Positions 35,860 through 47,898 of a stretch of DNA of 50,200 nucleotides are shown in pieces. The position numbers and the translations under genes were made by a program. The DNA comes from JAXMAF01 sp046350555. Its GTDB lineage: Bacteria; Planctomycetota; Phycisphaerae; Phycisphaerales; SM1A02. The stretch is from contig JAXMAF010000033.1 in the NCBI GenBank assembly GCA_046350555.1, forward strand, positions 1 through 50,200, read 5' to 3'. Positions within the stretch are counted from its first letter, which is position 1; each line of letters begins with the position of its first letter. The notes under the pieces are model-generated. The model was not told where the DNA came from and did no database searches. It saw nothing but the letters and a program-made list of their open reading frames with translations.

Positions 35860-36918
35860 ATGCTCGTCGACCACGCCATCGTCCACGTTCGTTCCGGTCG
35901 GGGAGGAGACGGATCTCCATCCCTGCGGCGCGAGAAGTACATTCCCAAGGGCGGTCCCGACGGCGGCGATGGCGGTGATGGCGGCGACGTGATCTTCGTC
36001 GCCGATCCGCACGAGGACACGCTGCTGGGCTTCATCAACCAGCCTCATCGCCGCGCCACCGCCGGCGAGGGCGGTTCGCGGAAGAAGTGCAGCGGCAGCC
36101 GCGGCGAGGATTGCATCGTCACCGTTCCGGTGGGCACGCTCGTCTTCGACGACGCCAACGGCGAGCTGGTCGCGGACATGTCCGAGCCGGGCCAGCGCGT
36201 GCTGGTCGCCAAGGGTGGTCGGGGCGGCCTTGGCAATGTGCACTTCAAGAGCTCGACCCACCAGACGCCGCGCGAGTTCACCGAGGGCGGCGAGGCGGTC
36301 GAACGGAAGCTCCGGCTCGAGCTCAAGCTGATCGCCGACATCGGGATCGTCGGCCTGCCCAACGCGGGGAAGTCGACGCTGCTCCGGGCGATCAGCCACG
36401 CCACGCCGAAGGTCGCCGACTACCCCTTCACCACGCTCACCCCGCAGGTCGGCGTGGTCGACCTGCCCACCTCGCGCGGCAGCGACCGGCGCCTGGTGAT
36501 GGCCGACATCCCCGGGCTGATCGAAGGCGCGGCGCACGGTGCCGGCCTCGGCCACGACTTCCTCCGGCACATCGAACGGACGCGGGCGCTCGTCCACCTG
36601 GTCGACGTCGCGCCGATCGATGGCAGCGATCCGGCGACGAACTACCGGACGATCCGCGCCGAGCTCGCCGAGTACTCGCCCGAGCTGGCGAGCAAGCCGG
36701 AGCTGCTCGTCTTCAGCAAGGTCGATCTCGTCCCGGAGACGGAACGAGGTCGAAGGCTCCGCGAGGTCGCCGCCAGCATCGCCTCCCATCAAGGTACCGA
36801 CATCGATCCGCTGGCGATCAGCGCTGCGACGCGCCAAGGGCTCGACGCGATGCTCGAGCGCTGCTGGGCGCTGGTGGAGAAGCGCACCATCAAGACGTGG
36901 GCCACCGCGATGCGCTGA
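35860..36918 (+). CDS. obgE: Obg-family GTPase ObgE/CgtA
   Basis: Obg binds the large ribosomal subunit and couples its assembly to GTP and stress signals. The 352-residue protein has the Gly-rich Obg domain (MLVDHAIVHVRSGRGGDG, KGGPDGGDGGDGGDVIF, KGGRGGLGNVHFKSS) in residues 1-160 and the G domain after it: GLPNAGKST (P loop, ~residue 165), DYPFTTLTPQVGVVD (switch I), DIPGLIEGAAHGAGLGHDFLRHIERT (G3/switch II), and FSKVDL in the G4 position. A long acidic C-terminal extension is absent. ATG 35860 is 16 bases beyond the MITE end. Confidence 0.96.
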   Translation: MLVDHAIVHVRSGRGGDGSPSLRREKYIPKGGPDGGDGGDGGDVIFVADPHEDTLLGFINQPHRRATAGEGGSRKKCSGSRGEDCIVTVPVGTLVFDDANGELVADMSEPGQRVLVAKGGRGGLGNVHFKSSTHQTPREFTEGGEAVERKLRLELKLIADIGIVGLPNAGKSTLLRAISHATPKVADYPFTTLTPQVGVVDLPTSRGSDRRLVMADIPGLIEGAAHGAGLGHDFLRHIERTRALVHLVDVAPIDGSDPATNYRTIRAELAEYSPELASKPELLVFSKVDLVPETERGRRLREVAASIASHQGTDIDPLAISAATRQGLDAMLERCWALVEKRTIKTWATAMR

Positions 36919-36965
36919 TGCGCGCCGCGGTTGAACCTTGATCCCCACCCAACGCCAGAGTCCCC

Positions 36966-37898
36966 CTACTTGACCGGCATGTCGTCGACCGGCTTGGCCG
37001 GTGGACGCTTCGTCGGAGCCGCTGGAGCGCCGCCACCGCCGCCCGAGCCGCCGCTCGCCGACGCCGGGGCGTCGAAGCTGCCGGTGGCCGGTGTGAGGAA
37101 GACCTCGACGCGCCGATTCTGCGCCGCGCCGCCCGGCCCGTTCGGAACGATCGGGCGGAACTCGCCGAAGCCGGCGACCTCGATGCGACCCGCCTGAACA
37201 CCATCGGAGACGAGGGCATCGCGGACCGAGATCGCCCGGTGCGCCGAAAGGAAGACGTTCGTCGGGTGCTTCGCCTTGGTGGTGTCGCGCTTGATGGGCA
37301 CGTTGTCGGTGTGTCCCAGCACCTTGATCTCGAATGGCCGCGCCTCCGGCGAGTTGAGGATCGGTGCGAGCTGGCGCAGCAGGTCGGCCGCCTTGGGCCG
37401 CAGCGTGGCATCGCCGAGGTCGAAGGTCACATCCGAGTTGAAGCGCAGCATGCCGCGCTTCTCGTCGAAGGTCACCAGGTCGCCGAAGCGGGCCGCGAGG
37501 TCGCGCAGCGCGTTGGAGAGATTCTCCGGAAGCGCCGTCAGCTTGAGATCCTCGAGACGCTTGAGAAGCGCCTCGTAGTCGGCGCGGAGCTTGCCCAGGT
37601 CGCCGCCCTGCCCATCGCGGAACGCTTCGAGGGCCCGAAGATCCTCGGCGGCGCGGGCGAGCTGGTTGCGCAGCGCGGCCTCGTTGGCACGGGAGCTCTC
37701 GAGATCCGCCTGGCACGCCAGGAGCTGCTGCTCCTGGCTGCGGTATGCGGTCATGAGGTCGTCGTACTGATTCTGCGGCACGCAGCCGGTCAGGACGACC
37801 AGGGCTGGCAGGGCGACGAGGCTGACCAGCCATCGTCGCGAGCGCCATCGTGGGCTGGGGCTTGGGTCTTGGAAGGTGACGAGGGAACGGATTCGCAT
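36966..37898 (-). CDS. OmpA/Pal-like peptidoglycan-binding lipoprotein
   Basis: The product is 310 residues, starting at ATG 37898 with ggag nine bases upstream. A signal peptide ends in the lipobox VVLTGC. Residues ~45-130 are predicted coiled coil (QEQQLLACQADLESSRANEAALRNQLARAAEDLRALEA). An OmpA C-terminal domain follows: GMLRFNSDVTFDLGDATLRPKAADLLRQLAPIL, then KVLGHTDNVPIK (TDxxG-like peptidoglycan loop) and LSAHRAISVRDALVSDGVQAGRIEVAGFGEFRP, NRRVEVFL. The last ~40 residues are a Gly/Pro/Ala-rich tail ending DDMPVK. It probably tethers the outer membrane to peptidoglycan. Confidence 0.9.
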   Translation of the reverse strand: MRIRSLVTFQDPSPSPRWRSRRWLVSLVALPALVVLTGCVPQNQYDDLMTAYRSQEQQLLACQADLESSRANEAALRNQLARAAEDLRALEAFRDGQGGDLGKLRADYEALLKRLEDLKLTALPENLSNALRDLAARFGDLVTFDEKRGMLRFNSDVTFDLGDATLRPKAADLLRQLAPILNSPEARPFEIKVLGHTDNVPIKRDTTKAKHPTNVFLSAHRAISVRDALVSDGVQAGRIEVAGFGEFRPIVPNGPGGAAQNRRVEVFLTPATGSFDAPASASGGSGGGGGAPAAPTKRPPAKPVDDMPVK

Positions 37899-38107
37899 GC
37901 GGAAGCTCCGGCGGGAGAAGGCCGTTGAAGTGCGATAGTGTAATGGACTCGGCGTGAAACGTGGGGCGTCGGGCCCAAGTCGGTCGGAGGTCCGGCCTGC
38001 GGTTCGAATCGGCGACGGGTTGCCGGCGATGGAGGCGCCCCGTCGGACGGTGGATTTCGAGAGCGGAAAGACCCGAAGCAGTTCATCGACACAGGTTGAC
38101 GACGCAC

Positions 38108-39558
38108 GTGAGCCCCGCCGCAAAACGTTCCGTGCGAGTGCTCGTCCACGCCGCAACGGTGGTCGACGGCGCGCATGTCGACGCGTCGCCCGGAGCGGCG
38201 CTGCTGGAGTTCGACGACTCGCCTCCGGCGGGCGACGCGATGTCGTGTCGGGTGATCGCCGCCGGCTCGCCAGAATCCATCGGTGCGGTCGCCGACGCGA
38301 CGCGCGTCCGCCTCGCCGGACACACGATCGTTCCGTCGCTCGTCAACGCCCATTCCCATCTCGACCTGACCCACATCGGACCACGGCCGTTCGCCGCCGC
38401 GGGCGGGTCGGCCTCGGCATCGGCGGGAACCGCCGCGGCGACGTCGGACGGAACGTTCGCGGGCTGGGCGGCGTTCGTCAGGTCGAACCGGGCGACGACG
38501 GACCGCGCGATCGCCGCATCGGTCGATCGCGGCATCGAGCTGAGCCGCGCGGGTGGCGTCGCGGCGGTGGGGGACATCGCGGGCATGCGATCGCCGGTGC
38601 CGTTGGCGCGTCAGCGGGCCGCCGGCCTGCGCGGCGTCTCGTTCATCGAGATCTTCGGCGTCGGCCGACGACAGGCGGCGGCGATCGATGCCATGCGCGA
38701 GATCGCGGCCGGATGGAACAACGCGGCGCCGTCCGACGTGGACGGGTCGACGGCACTGCCGCCGATCGCCGTGTGCGGGCTCCAGCCGCACGCGCCGTAT
38801 TCGTGCGGGACGGAGGTCTTCGTGGCGGCGGGGGAGCTTGGCGAGCGGACCGGGGTTCCACTGGCGACGCATCTGGCCGAGACGCTGGAGGAGCTGGAGT
38901 TCGCCGAGCACGGCACGGGACCGCTGGCGGGGCTGTTGCGCGAGGTTGGGGCATGGGACGAGTCGATCCGTCCGTGGGGCGCGCATCCCGTCGAGGCCCT
39001 CGCCGGCGCAGCCTGCCCGCGGCCGTTGGCTCGCGGCCCACCTCAACTATGTCGGAGCGACGCACATCGCGATCCTCGCGCGACGTGCGCGTGAGCGTCG
39101 CGTATTGCCCGCGGGCCAGCGAGTACTTCGGCCATCCCCGGGCCGGTCGCGAGCCGCACGCCTCAACGCGCGATGGTCGATGCCGGTGTGAACGTCGCGC
39201 TTGGCACGGACAGCATCCTCTGCCTGGAGACGCCGGATCGGATCTCGACCCTCGACGAGATGCGCCTGCTCCATCGACGCGACGGCGCCGATCCGCGCCT
39301 GCTCCTTCGCATGGCCACGATCAACGGCGCGACGGCGCTCGGCCTCGACCCGCGCCTCTTCACCCTCGAGCCCGGAGTCAAGGCCGGGATCGTCGCCATC
39401 GCGGCGCCGACGCTGACGGAGGCGCTGCGCACGCGGGCGGGGCCGACATGGTTGATCCGGGATCGGTTTGGCGCCATGCCCTCGCCCGCGGCGGCGCCGC
39501 AATCCCGGCCCGCGCCCTTCGCCTCCGACGATCTGCGGCTTCCGCCGCGGCGCTTCCT

Positions 39559-39562
<4 letters not shown>
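38108..39562 (+). CDS. Amidohydrolase, SsnA/guanine deaminase-like (frameshifted near 39010-39170)
   Basis: This metal-dependent hydrolase of the amidohydrolase superfamily spans two clean segments joined by a damaged one. It shows VPSLVNAHSHLDLTHIGPRP (HxH metal site), GLQPHAPYSCGTEVF, PLATHLAETLEELEF (His ligand), VAYCPRASEYFGHP and, after the break, VDAGVNVALGTDSILCLETPDRISTLDEMRLL (Asp ligand), TINGATALGLDPRLFTLEPGVKAGIVAI. The pattern resembles SsnA/chlorohydrolase/guanine deaminase proteins acting on purine or pterin-like rings; the substrate is not evident. The start is uncertain (GTG 38108 or TTG 38096). The stop overlaps typA as ATGA, implying translational coupling. Confidence 0.85.
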
Positions 39563-41464
<1,902 letters not shown>

Positions 41465-41465
<1 letters not shown>

Positions 41466-42760
41466 TGGCGACGATCGTCCAGAAGTTCGGCGGAACCAGC
41501 GTCGCCGACGCGGAACGAATCCACCGCTGCGCGCAGCGCGTCGCCGAGACCCGACGCGAGGGCCACGACGTCGTGGTCGTCGTCTCGGCGATGGGCCACG
41601 CCACCGACGAGCTGATCGATCTCGCCGCACGCGTCACCGACTCGCCGAGCAAGCGCGAGATGGACGTGCTCATGTCCACCGGCGAGCAGGTCTCGGTGGC
41701 GCTCATGGCGATGGCCCTTCAGCGCCTGGGCCTGGATGCCGTGAGCATGACCGGCGGACAGCTCGGCGTCGTCACCAACGACGCGCACACCAAGGCCCGC
41801 ATCCGGTCGATCGACGCCAAGCGCATCCGGCGCGAGCTCGCCGCGGGCCGCATCGTGGTCGCGGCGGGCTTCCAGGGCGTCACCGACGACGGCGACATCA
41901 CGACGCTTGGCCGTGGCGGCAGCGACACGACCGCCGTCGCCATCGGCGCGGCGCTTGCGGTCGGCGACGGGAAGCGGTCGTCGGGGGCAGGCGTGTGCGA
42001 GATCTTCACCGACGTGGACGGCGTCTACACCGCGGACCCGCGCCTCGTCCCCAACGCCTCCAAGGTCGCGCGCATCTCGTATGAGGAGATGCTCGAGCTC
42101 GCGGCGCTCGGCGCCGGCGTGATGCACGCGCGGGCGGTCATGTTCGGACAGAAGTACGGCGTTCCGATCCACGTGCGCCACAGCCAGCGGCCCGACCCGG
42201 GCACCATGATCATCGAGGAGACTCCCGAGATGGAAGACAGTCCAGTCGTCGGCGCCGCCCTCAAGGCCGATCTCGGCCGCGTCTCGCTGCGTCGCGTGCC
42301 GAACACGGTCGGCGTCCAGGGCACGATCTTCGACGCCATCGCCAAGGCCAACGTCATGGTCGACGACATCGTCCAGACGGAGTTCGGCGAGCTCGCCAAC
42401 ATCTCGTTCACCGTGGAGCACAACGATCTGGCCGACGTGAAGATCGCCGCGACCAGGGTCCTCGAGGCGCTCGGCACGGGCGAGCTGGCCATCGAGATCG
42501 GCCTCGCGAAGGTGAGCGCGGTCGGCGCCGGGATGAAGAGCCACACCGGCGTCGCGAGCACGATGTTCAAGGCGCTCGGCCACGCCGGGATCCCGATCCA
42601 GAACATCACCACGAGCGAGATCAAGATCTCCTGCATCGTTCCGAAGGAGCATGGCAAGGCGGCGCTCCAGATCGTTCACGACGCCTTCGGCCTCGGTGGC
42701 GACGCCGCCGCTGGCGTCGGCAGCGTTGAACGGGAGTCGATCCGAGCCAACGTCTTATAA
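41465..42760 (+). CDS. lysC: Aspartate kinase
   Basis: Aspartate kinase phosphorylates aspartate at the head of the Lys/Thr/Met pathway. The 431-residue monofunctional enzyme starts MATIVQKFGGTSVADAERI (KFGGTSV nucleotide site) and continues with STGEQVSVALMAMAL, GFQGVTDDGDITTLGRGGSDTTAVAIG, CEIFTDVDGVYTADPRLVP and LELAALGAGVMHARAV. Two ACT domains close the protein (VQGTIFDAIAKANVMVDDIVQT and SAVGAGMKSHTGVASTMFKALG, GIPIQNITTSEIKISCIV), so feedback inhibition by Lys or Thr is expected. ATG 41465 overlaps the typA stop by one base. Its own stop codon taa is part of the -10 box of the next gene. Confidence 0.97.
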
Positions 42761-42761
42761 T
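42756..42761 (+). promoter_or_regulatory. Consensus -10 box overlapping the lysC stop; probable leaderless transcript
   Basis: tataat at 42756-42761 includes the lysC stop codon taa and ends seven bases before ATG 42769, which has no Shine-Dalgarno. Confidence 0.6.
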
Positions 42762-42768
42762 AGGTGTT

Positions 42769-45700
42769 ATGTTAAATTGCAGTGGCTTCATCGCGCAACC
42801 GGTCCGGCGGGCGGCGACCGTCGCCTTGGCCGTGCTTGCCGCCAGGCGAAGCAACCCCGCCGTGGCCTTCGCCCGCCCTGCGATCCTCTGCATGCTCTGC
42901 GCCTCGGCGGCGCATGCGACCGGGCACGGCGCCTCCGACGCGAGGCGTCCCCAGGAACCGCCCCCGTCTTCGGCGCGCGAGGTGGATCCCGTGATCGCAT
43001 CGCGCGGTCTCGTTCGCGCCGAGCGGATCGAGGCCCCGACGATGCGCTTGCCCGACGACCCGGCGGCGCTCCGCCAGATCGAGCTGCCGCTCACCATCGG
43101 TGGGGCGCGCCGCGCCATCCGGCTCGAGCGCTTCGCGATCCGCGCGGCCGGGTGCCGACTCGAGATCGTCGGTGTCGACGGCGCCCGCGCCACCGAGGAA
43201 CTGCCGGAATCGACGATCTGGCGTGGCGTCGTTGCGGGCGCCGCCGACTCGAGCGTCGTCGTGTCGATTCGCGACAACCTCATGCACGGGATCGTCCGTG
43301 TCGGCGACGCCATCTGGTCGATCGAGCCCATCGCGGACGGCGGTTCGGCGCATCGGCACATCGTGGCGTCGATCGAGGACCTCGCGCCGGCTTCGATTCG
43401 CTGCGCCGGAACCGACGAGGAGACGGCCGTCGCGCCACCGCCGGCAACCGCGGATCGACCCTTGGCCTCCGACGAGCCCAAGGTCCCCGGCCAACCGCCG
43501 GCGCCGTCCGGTGCCGCAGCGCCGGGCCGGCGGCCACCGGGTTCCCCACCCTGTCAGCGCGAGCTGCGGCTGGCCGTCGAGCTCGACAGCGCCTGGATCG
43601 ATCGATGCGACGGACGGCGCGACGAGGCGATCGCGCGCGCCGAGCTCCTGCTGGCGTGCGTCGCCGACGAGATGGCGCGGCGCGTCGACGTGCTGCTGCG
43701 GGAGACGGTCGTCGTGGTCGACGAGCGGATCGGCGAGCGGACGGGCGACGCGCCACCCACCGCGGGCGCCATCTACGCCGACCTGTGGAGCCGCTGGTCA
43801 GGCCGTACCGACGCTTCGGGTCGCAACGCCATCGTGCTCCTCAGCGGGCGCACCTTCGCCGATCGGGCCTTTGGCCTCTCGTGGACGGGCGGCATCGCCG
43901 GCGGCCCCGCGCAGACGTGCGCCGTCGCGGGACTCGGCGCATCGCAGGCGTTGATGGGGCGCGTGGCCATCGTTGCGCACGTCCTCTCGCACATGGTGGG
44001 CGCGGCGCATCGGCGCGAGTCTCCCGACGACCTGCTCGCCGCGGAGTGGACGCGCGTTCCCCCTCCCACGATCGGCGCCGTCGCCGCGGCACAGATCGAC
44101 TCGCTGGTGCACGACCGCGGCGCGCTCCGCCCCCCAGCGCTCGCTTCGCCGGCCGATGTGCTCGCCAGCGACGGGACGGCGTGCGGCGGCGTCGAGGTGC
44201 GCTGGGCCGAGGTGCCCGGCGCCGGTCTCTATCGCGTGCTGCGGAGCGAGCGCGACGACGTGAAGTCCGCGGTTGTCGTCGGCGAGGTGGCGGCGCCGCC
44301 CTTTCTCGACACGAAGGGAATGCACGCGCCCGGGGCCCGCTATTGGGTGCGCGCCGTGGATGGCTGCCGGGAGAGCGATCCCGCCGGCGGCGATGCGGGC
44401 TTCCTGCCGGCGGTCGTCACCGCCGGGCCGCAGGCGAGCGCCACGGATGGCGTGGGCTGCGACGAGATCGTCGTGACGTGGCCAGCCGTCGAGGGCGCGA
44501 CGAGCTACCAGGTGCTTCGCAGCGGCGTGAACAACATCGGCGGCGCGGCGCCCGTGGGCACGAGCAAGGAGCCTCGCTTCGTCGACGCGCATCCGCCGCC
44601 CGGCGCGGTGCTCTGGTACTGGGTGCGCGGCGTGGATGGCTGCGGCGGGCTCGGACCGATCGGGCGCGGCGACAGCGGCTTCACCGGCGGCACGCCGCCC
44701 GGCCCGACGGGCGTCAACGCGACGGACGGCGCCGCATGCGGATCGGTGATCGTCACGTGGAACGCCGTCGTCGGCGCGACGTCGTACGCGATCTGGCGCG
44801 CCGCGACGACCAACCTCGGCGATGGATCGCAGATCGCCACCGTGCAGTCGAGCCCGTTCGAGGACGCATCGCCGCCGGCGGGCGTCGATCTCTACTACTG
44901 GGTCCGCGCCGTGAATCCCTGCGGACCCGGAGCGTTCGGCGGTCCCGATCGCGGACGCGCGGTCACGAACGTTCCGCGCGTGGCCGAGATCCCCGACGCG
45001 GTCGTCTCCTGCGGCCAGCCCTACCAGAGTCCCCCACCGACGTTGACCAACGCGGAGTGCGCGGTGCCCGTCGAATGGAGCATCGTGAGCGGCCCCGCCG
45101 GGCTCGTGATGGCCGCCGATGGCAGCGTCTCGTGGCCCGCACCGACGGCCGGCACGCACACGCTCATCATCGCGGCGCGCAACGCGCGCGGTGTCGGGCA
45201 GGAGCAGTGGATGGTGCAGGTGACGCCTCATCCGCTCCAGTTCGCGGCGGCGACCCTCGCGCCCTTCGCCGGTCGCTGTGGCGAGGAGATGGTCCTGGCC
45301 GCGCCCAGCCCGGTCGACGCCGCGTGCGCCGGAACGATCGCGTGGTCGCTCGAGGGCGTGCCGCCGGGCGTCACGGTCGGCGCCGATGGGCGCGGTCCGC
45401 TGGCCCTCGCCCTCCATCGGCAGGCACTCGGGAACCTCGTCGCCACCAACGGCGCCGGCGTGGCTCGTCTCGCATGGCAGGCGACGATTACCGACGGCAC
45501 GCGCCTCGTCGAGATCAAGGACCTCCGCACCGCGCGCCGGCGCCGCCGCATGGAAGGGTCCGATGGCAGCGCTCGAGAACGCCGCGTGTGCCGGCCGCCG
45601 TGACGTGGAAGCTCACCAAGCGCGCCGGACGGCGCGACGATCGCCGCGGACGGCGCCATCTCGTGGCCCTCCCCCGTCGCCGGGCGACACGAGTTCACCG

Positions 45701-46362
45701 TTGCGGCGGCGAACGAGTCGGGGACCGGCGATCGCTCCTTCGCGCTGGTCGTGGACGAACTTGCCGCGCCGATCGTCGCGGAGATGACCGACGCCACCGC
45801 GGTCTGCGGCGCCGCGTTTCGCAGCGCCGCGGCGAGCGTGTCCAACACCGAGGCGGCGGGGCGCGCCACCTGGTCGCTCGCCAAGGCACCGACGGGCGCG
45901 ACCATCGACGACTCGGGGGTCGTCTCGTGGGCCGTGGCGACGCTCGGCGAACATCCGATCACGGTCGTGGCGACGAACGCCGCCGGTCGTGGCGAGCGCA
46001 CCTTCACGCTGCGCGTCGCCGCCGTCGCGCCGATCGTCGAGGAGATCGCCGACGCGAAGGCGGTCGCCGGCGCCGCGTACGTCGGACCGGCGCCGAAGCT
46101 CGCGAACGCGGCCTGCGCCGGCGCCGTCGCATGGAAGCTGGTCGCCGCGCCGCCCGGCGCGACGATCGGTCCGGAGGGCATCGTTCGCTGGGAGCAACCC
46201 ACGGCGGGCGCCGTCACGATCACGATCGCCGCAACCAACGCCGCCGGGACCCACGAGCGGTCGTGGACGCTCACCGTCGCGGCGGCGACCGGCGCCGAGC
46301 CTCCGCCCCCGCCGTCGTCATCCGCCGACTCTCCGTCGACCTCCACCAAGCCCGCCGGCTGA
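42769..46362 (+). CDS. Large secreted zincin-like (M12/reprolysin-type) protein with fibronectin/Ig-like repeats, catalytic Glu missing (frameshift ~45530-45630)
   Basis: The chain of about 1195 residues begins with a long signal region (VALAVLAARRSNPAVAFARPAILCMLCASAAHA). Residues ~75-215 resemble a reprolysin propeptide (RLPDDPAALRQIELPLTIGG, STIWRGVVAGAADSSVVVSI). Residues ~260-415 resemble an adamalysin-type catalytic domain: ELRLAVELDSAWIDRC, TFADRAFGLSWTGGI and VAIVAHVLSHMVGAAH. The usual HExxHxxGxxH becomes H404-V-L-S-H408-M-V-G-A-A-H414, so the three zinc His and the Gly are kept but the catalytic Glu is Val. Three Cys-bearing fibronectin-III-like repeats (DGxxCGxVxVxW…YWVRxVDGC) and four Ig-like repeats follow. 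Indels near 45530-45630 split the Ig region. It is likely a surface binding protein. Confidence 0.78.
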
Positions 46363-46405
46363 ACGGGCACCGCGGAAGCGCCCGCCGCGGCCGAAGGCCA
46401 TTCGG

Positions 46406-46411
46406 TACACT
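46406..46411 (+). promoter_or_regulatory. -10 box giving a probable leaderless fur-family transcript
   Basis: tacact ends six bases before the GTG start at 46418, with no Shine-Dalgarno between. Confidence 0.5.
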
Positions 46412-46417
46412 CGCCGA

Positions 46418-46894
46418 GTGGCCCCGCTTCGCTCGACGCCCCCACCACCATCCACGCTTCCGGCGGAAGCCGCTTCGCTGGCGCCGCTCTGCGCGGTCTT
46501 CCGACGCTTCCTGAAGTCCAAGGGTCTCAAGTACACGCCGGAGCGCGCCGACGTGCTCGATGCGATCATCGAACGGGACGGCGTCTTCGAGGCCGATCAG
46601 CTCCTGGTGGACATGCGCCAGCGCGGCCATCGCGTCTCGAAGGCGACGATCTACCGCACCATCAAGCTCTTGCAGGACGGCGGCATCATCACCCAGGCGC
46701 TCTTCGACTCGAAGCAGTCGCACTTCCAGCTCGTCTACGGCAAGCAGCCGCGCGACTTCATCGTCTGCATGCGCACGGGACGGCACATCGAGTTCACGAG
46801 CCCGGAACTCATCGCCCTGCGCGACCGGATCTGCCGCGAGCGCGGGTGGACGCCGATCGGACATCGCTTCCAGATCTATGGGGAGAGCCCGTAG
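46418..46894 (+). CDS. Fur-family transcriptional regulator
   Basis: The product is 158 residues with a GTG start at 46418. After a Pro/Ala-rich N-terminus comes the Fur winged helix: FRRFLKSKGLKYTPERADVLDAIIERDGVFEADQLLVDMRQRGHRVSKATIYRTIKLLQDGGII (recognition helix SKATIYRTIKLL). The C-terminal dimerisation domain is short: SKQSHFQLVYGKQPRDFIVCMRTGRHIEF. The usual H-x-H-H-H metal-binding run of Fur is reduced to SHFQLVYG and the CxxC zinc site is reduced to single Cys, so the metal ligand set is unusual. It may be a Fur/PerR variant. The promoter signature suggests a leaderless mRNA. It is convergent with the next gene. Confidence 0.85.
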   Translation: MAPLRSTPPPPSTLPAEAASLAPLCAVFRRFLKSKGLKYTPERADVLDAIIERDGVFEADQLLVDMRQRGHRVSKATIYRTIKLLQDGGIITQALFDSKQSHFQLVYGKQPRDFIVCMRTGRHIEFTSPELIALRDRICRERGWTPIGHRFQIYGESP

Positions 46895-46912
46895 CGCCCG
46901 CTGTCGGGCCGA

Positions 46913-47824
46913 TCAGACGTCGCAGATCGCCACGGCCTCGCGCAGCGACGTCATCGGGTCGCGCGCGGGGATGAACTCCTGTCCGAGGAAGCCGGTGTAT
47001 CCCTTGTCGACGATCGCGGTGCAGATCGCGGCGTAGTTGAGTTCCTGCGCACCGTCGATCTCGCGCCGGCCGGGGACGCCGCCGGTGTGGTAGTGCGCGA
47101 TGTGCTCGGCGTGGTCCGTGATCGTGCGGATTACGTCGCCTTCCATGATCTGCATGTGGTAAATGTCGTAGAGCAGCTTGATGCGCGGCGAGCCGACGCC
47201 CTTGACGACCTCCACGCCCCACGGCGTGCGGTCGCACTGGTAGTCCTTGTGATCGACCTTGCTGTTGAGCAGCTCCATGATCACGGTCACGCCGCATCGC
47301 TCGGCGATCGGCGCCATGCGCTTCAGCCCGGCGATGCAGTTGCGCATCCCCTCGCTGTCGCTCAGGCCGGCGCGGTTGCCCGAGAAGACGATCATCGCGG
47401 GAATGCCCGCCTCGGCGACCAGGGGAAGCAGGCGCTCGCTCGCCTTCACGAACTCGTCGTGATGCTCGACCCGGTTGAAGCCGCGCTGGATCGTCGTCGG
47501 TCCGTTCGCGACCGCGCACGTCAGCCCGGCCGCCTTCGTCGCCGGCCACTCCGTCTCGCCAAGCAGCTCCACCGATGCGAGGCCCATCGACTTCGCGTTG
47601 CGGCAGAGCTCGTCGAGCGGCATCCCGCCGTAGCACCAGCGACAGACGGACTGCTTGAGACGACCGCGCCGCGCGCCGCCGCTCGCCGCGCGATCCTTCG
47701 ACGGTTCGTCGGCGCCGCCGAACGTCGTGGCCAGGGCCGTGGCGCTGGTGGCGACGGCCGCCGTGCCCACGGATGCGGCGACGAAGGTGCGACGCGTGAT
47801 GGCGTTGGAGCGAAGTGGATCCAT
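46913..47824 (-). CDS. Tat-exported TIM-barrel protein, hydroxypyruvate isomerase-like
   Basis: The product is 303 residues. The N-terminus SNAITRRTFVAASVGTAAVATSATAL is a twin-arginine signal, so the enzyme is predicted to be exported folded. The body is an AP-endonuclease-2/Hyi-type TIM barrel: SVCRWCYGGMPLDELCRNAKSMGLASVEL, NRVEHHDEFVKASERLLPLVAEAGIPAMIVFSGNR, GVTVIMELLNSKVDHKDYQCD, KLLYDIYHMQIMEGDVIRTI, HYHTGGVPGRREID and YTGFLGQEFIPARDP. Glu, Asp, His and Glu ligands typical of hydroxypyruvate isomerase (IMELLN, DIYH, H-x-H, GQEF) are all present. Planctomycete genomes often carry such exported versions. The substrate is unproven. Confidence 0.85.
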   Translation of the reverse strand: MDPLRSNAITRRTFVAASVGTAAVATSATALATTFGGADEPSKDRAASGGARRGRLKQSVCRWCYGGMPLDELCRNAKSMGLASVELLGETEWPATKAAGLTCAVANGPTTIQRGFNRVEHHDEFVKASERLLPLVAEAGIPAMIVFSGNRAGLSDSEGMRNCIAGLKRMAPIAERCGVTVIMELLNSKVDHKDYQCDRTPWGVEVVKGVGSPRIKLLYDIYHMQIMEGDVIRTITDHAEHIAHYHTGGVPGRREIDGAQELNYAAICTAIVDKGYTGFLGQEFIPARDPMTSLREAVAICDV

Positions 47825-47898
47825 GCCGTCATGGCACCGGAACCGACGGGCGGAGTCAAGTGGCGCTGTCGTGTTCGTTCCGGCATCCGCCGCACTCG

